Assembly (NCBI GenBank): GCA_030704615.1
Contig: CM060731.1
Coordinates: 28,706,001 to 28,770,000 of the forward strand
Origin: Takakia lepidozioides
Lineage: Eukaryota > Streptophyta > Takakiopsida > Takakiales > Takakiaceae
Length of the DNA: 64,000 bases
Direction of reading: 5' to 3'
The position numbers were made by a program, and so were the translations under genes. Of the stretch, positions 61,812 through 64,000 are shown one piece after another (position 1 is the first letter of the stretch; each line of letters starts with the position of its first letter). The notes under the pieces were generated by a model. The model was not told where the DNA came from. It made no database searches and was given only the letters and a program-made list of their open reading frames with translations.

Positions 61812-62345
61812 TCACGCATAATTAGCAACTCTGTCTTCAACAATATTTGATCTACAGGCACACAAGCCCTTATGTGTTCTTGAATCTCTCTTGCAGACCA
61901 GTTCTTGAATCAAGCTGAAAATGTACACTTGAGGGGTCTCTATAATAACATTAGCAGGCTGCAACTTTGCTGTACAATTTGCAGGAATGTATAAAAGACA
62001 AATATATGGATGATTCTCCTGCATGTAAGCCCTGAATTCTTCAGACCGATGGACGCTCCAACAATCAATTAACCAAATCATTTTCTGGGGACCGTCCTCT
62101 CAGACTGTAAATAAGGTAGTATAATATTCTCCACAAATTGTTGGCAAGTGCGCAGGTTGGACCAATGGTTATGGGAGATAGTCAAATAAAAACCATGTTC
62201 TGCAATACGACATGTCTCTAGACTCTTGGGTAATGATATCTTTGTCTTTATACCCTTGAAAACAATATGAAGAGCCAACATCCCACCATTTGCACAAAAA
62301 GAAACTCAAGCAGTTATAGCTCTCTTGTCCTCAACTCCAGTTTTT
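61812..62345 (-). pseudogene. DDE transposase remnant of the pogo-like element
   Basis: The minus strand reads TGVEDKRAITA, a stop, then SFCANGGMLALHIVFKGIKT, EHGFYLTISHNHWSN, FVENIILPYLQ and, after a one-base shift near 62085, MIWLIDCWSVHRSEEFRAYM and CLLYIPANCTAKLQPANVI. This is the layout of DDE_1-type endonucleases of pogo/Tigger elements (K.R.T, GW near the first Asp, ID..S.H, IP...T..LQP.D). The first catalytic Asp position appears lost (HNHWS). It is inactive. Confidence 0.78.
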
Positions 62346-62494
62346 GAGGGAGGTCAATATCTATTTTCAAAACCATTATGTTTTTTTTGAAAGAAAATTA
62401 TCTCAACAATAGGGTCGACTGTAATACATGCCTAATGTTTGGAAATTACCTAGGTGAGGTGCCTAAATAATAAAAACGAATCTGCCTAATAATA

Positions 62495-62590
62495 ACCTTC
62501 TTCTTCGACCTATTTCAGCCTGTTTTGCACTCTCATCAGATTCAGCCCTGAGATGCATATTGAATTTTGTAAGTTAGCTCGTTGGGTGGG
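62495..62590 (+). repeat. Single copy of the ~103-bp repeat
   Basis: CTTCTTCGACCTATTTCAGC, CTCATCAGATTCAGCCCTGA and GTAAGTTAGCTCGTTGGGTG match the five-copy array at 21230-21770 in the CACTA element. Here it lies inside the pogo-like element. Confidence 0.8.
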
Positions 62591-63171
62591 TCTGTGGTGG
62601 TTTGGAGTGACTTTAGTTACTGCCGATGTGGCAGCATGAAAGTATCCAAAAATAGATAACACTAGAGATGAGGAGAAGCTTTGGAGTGAACACTTTTCCA
62701 GCCCAAGTCAATGGTGGGACAATGGAGACAAAAAGGTGAATGTTTGGACTACAGAAAGAAGCAGATGCAATTCAGAATTGGAACTACTGTAATGAGTAGG
62801 GTTGGGGTGTTTGCTGGAAGAACTTGACGCCGTCCGTGTCAGCTGCTAGCAGCAAGGCTGAGGATGTATTCATGATTTGTACACTGGTAGGGATAGCTGA
62901 AGGACCAGGGATAGAGGTCCAGATTCATCCAAGAGGGCCAGATTTCAAACACAAGATTACTTCTGATTCCCTGTGGATCAATAGCTACAAGAAATCTGTG
63001 TGGGTAGATGGTCAATTGGAAACAGCAACTTTGTAGCAGCACAATTGATAGAACAAGGCACTGCTAATGAATGCACCTTTTTCAACACATTTATTAATTA
63101 TTAGGCGCGGCCTAATAAGCTAGGTAAGTACGATACTTGGCAATAAAGTGAGATACATATCTAACACATCC

Positions 63172-63490
63172 AACAGTCAATAGCTCAGTTGGATAGTGCA
63201 CTCAGCGCCATCCAGATGAATTTGGGGTCAAATCGTGCTACCTGGACGGGTGTTGTATGTTCTTCTCCCCCTTCCCTTGGGCACTGTCCAATGTGAAAGC
63301 CATCATGGAAGCCATCATGGCGAGGTTACTGTGAAAGAGGTTATTTTCTCCTCTCACTAGAATTGTGTATCATGGGGTACCATGAACCCGTTATCTTCAT
63401 GAGTTCATGTGATCGTTCTTGTTTATCAGTGAACTTGGGGCCTGATTTGTGAGCTGTCGCTCCCAGGTGTTTCCCTTTATAAAATTATAT
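63172..63490 (+). mobile_element. tRNA-derived SINE, copy 2
   Basis: CAATAGCTCAGTTGGATAGT (A box) and TTGGGGTCAAATC (B-box-like) are followed by the same body as at 7525-7760, with a longer insertion before the TGTCGCTCCCAGGTGTTTCC end. It ends near an AT dinucleotide run. Confidence 0.75.
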
Positions 63491-63599
63491 ATATATATGC
63501 AACTTGTGATTAAATTGAACAGAAAAGTCTCATATGTCACACTTCAGTATTCCAAAACCTCGCCAGAAGCTCTTGCGCAATGTTTTGCTGGATCAAGAT

Positions 63600-63880
63600 G
63601 AGAGAGAGGAAGACTCCTGCCAGACTAGGCGTAACTGATGGGGTCACTGCAGCCCCAAGGCAGTACGTTTTGAAGGTTGACACGTGACACCTTAGCCAGG
63701 TTCCCCAAAGCACTCAAAAGTCTCAGGTACCCACACATTAGGTACCCTTTTGACTCAACTACCCCCCATTTTGTAGCTGGGTTGGCATGAGTGATGATGT
63801 CCAACATACACCTATGTGGCATTGGACCCAGGACCACTTGTAAGGCGACCTTGTGCCCTAGCCACTAGGCCATATAGCAG
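63600..63880 (-). mobile_element. Second tRNA-like SINE-type element
   Basis: On the minus strand the sequence starts near 63874 with TGGCCTAGTGGCTAGGGCAC, a tRNA A-box-like start. CCTGGGTCCAATGCC follows about 35 nt later as a B-box-like site, then a non-tRNA body. The distal part (GTTACGCCTAGTCTGGCAGG) weakly resembles the repeat at 9553 and 25318. Only one copy with a recognisable head is in the window, so the family call is tentative. Confidence 0.5.
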
Positions 63881-64000
63881 ATGATCCGCATAATGAATTA
63901 ATTTATTTCGTTCTTCTTAATTGGTTCCTTTCGAGGATTGCATTTGAGTAGCAACTAAACGCTTCAGGGGCAAAGCCAGTGTGCAATACCTCCCCATGCC

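Larger units (their letters stand above)
61200..63133. mobile_element. Pogo/Tigger-like DNA transposon (Tc1/mariner superfamily)
   Basis: Terminal inverted repeats of 23 bp with one mismatch: left CCGTACTTACCTAGCTTATT (then AGGC), right on the minus strand TCGTACTTACCTAGCTTATT (then AGGC). TA target duplication at 61198-61199 and 63134-63135. The element is 1934 bp and contains a DDE-type transposase remnant. It is inserted in the right terminal repeat of the MULE. Confidence 0.88.
56730..63141. mobile_element. Degraded Mutator-like element (MULE) with nested pogo-like insertion
   Basis: The left end GCCAAGTAATAGAAAAGGC is mirrored at the right end, where the inverted sequence GCCTTTTCTATTA (ending 61199) is separated from TACTTGGC (63134-63141) by a 1.9-kb insertion. 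Further inward both ends share GAATGCG, CTTGGGC and GGTGTGC-type blocks. A perfect 9-bp duplication AATAAAGTG flanks it (56721-56729 and 63142-63150). Transposase remnants lie on the minus strand. Without the insertion the element is about 4.5 kb. Confidence 0.9.

Noticed and set aside
62824-63036. 70-codon plus-strand frame inside the pogo-like element
   Set aside because: Short, no recognised domain, opposite to the transposase remnant, and no initiation or splice context supporting a gene.

Overview
The window looks nuclear and streptophyte (green-plant lineage). It has intron-rich genes, an ERF-type AP2 transcription factor and plant-style mobile elements: a chromodomain Ty3 element, CACTA with DUF4216, MULE, tRNA-like SINEs. 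The large transposon-filled introns and a Ty3 element carrying a cytosine methyltransferase suggest a charophyte alga or an early-diverging land plant. That placement is inference; I cannot name the species.

Left part, 1-27.4 kb, almost all mobile elements. A degraded minus-strand Ty3-type element runs off the left edge (gag, CCHC knuckles, protease, then the start of a C5 cytosine DNA methyltransferase). An unassigned 249-residue frame lies upstream of its gag. Next come an RPS7 pseudogene fragment, a hairpin cluster, a tRNA-like SINE, a ruined copia gag and a truncated gag. At 12110-22803 is a CACTA element (TSD TAT) into which a very young Ty3 chromovirus (14225-21194, LTRs that read as identical, TSD CAATA) has inserted. 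Two non-autonomous MULE-type elements follow (24871-25590 and 25949-27365).

Middle, 28-56 kb, the genes. (1) An intronless ERF factor, 28003-29631 (+). (2) GnT-I, the Golgi N-acetylglucosaminyltransferase that starts complex N-glycans: 18 exons, 450 aa, 46505 down to 33324 (-), including an AT-AC (U12-type) intron. (3) The mitochondrial ADP/ATP carrier, 3 exons, 385 aa, 47401-50086 (+). (4) A mitochondrial-type aspartate aminotransferase, 10 exons, 424 aa, 51391-55852 (+). GnT-I and the carrier are head to head over about 0.9 kb. A rearranged, order-permuted partial copy of GnT-I (29611-31620) abuts the ERF gene and supplies its last codons and stop.

Right part, 56.7-64 kb. A degraded MULE (56730-63141, 9-bp TSD AATAAAGTG) has a pogo/Tigger-like transposon (61200-63133, TSD TA) nested in its right terminal repeat. 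Removing the pogo and one TA restores the end of the MULE terminal repeat. Two SINE-like copies close the window.

The genes are independent housekeeping or regulatory loci with no shared pathway. The most unusual content is the methyltransferase-bearing retroelement, the permuted GnT-I duplication fused to the ERF frame, the AT-AC intron, and the nested insertions whose order can be read from target-site duplications.
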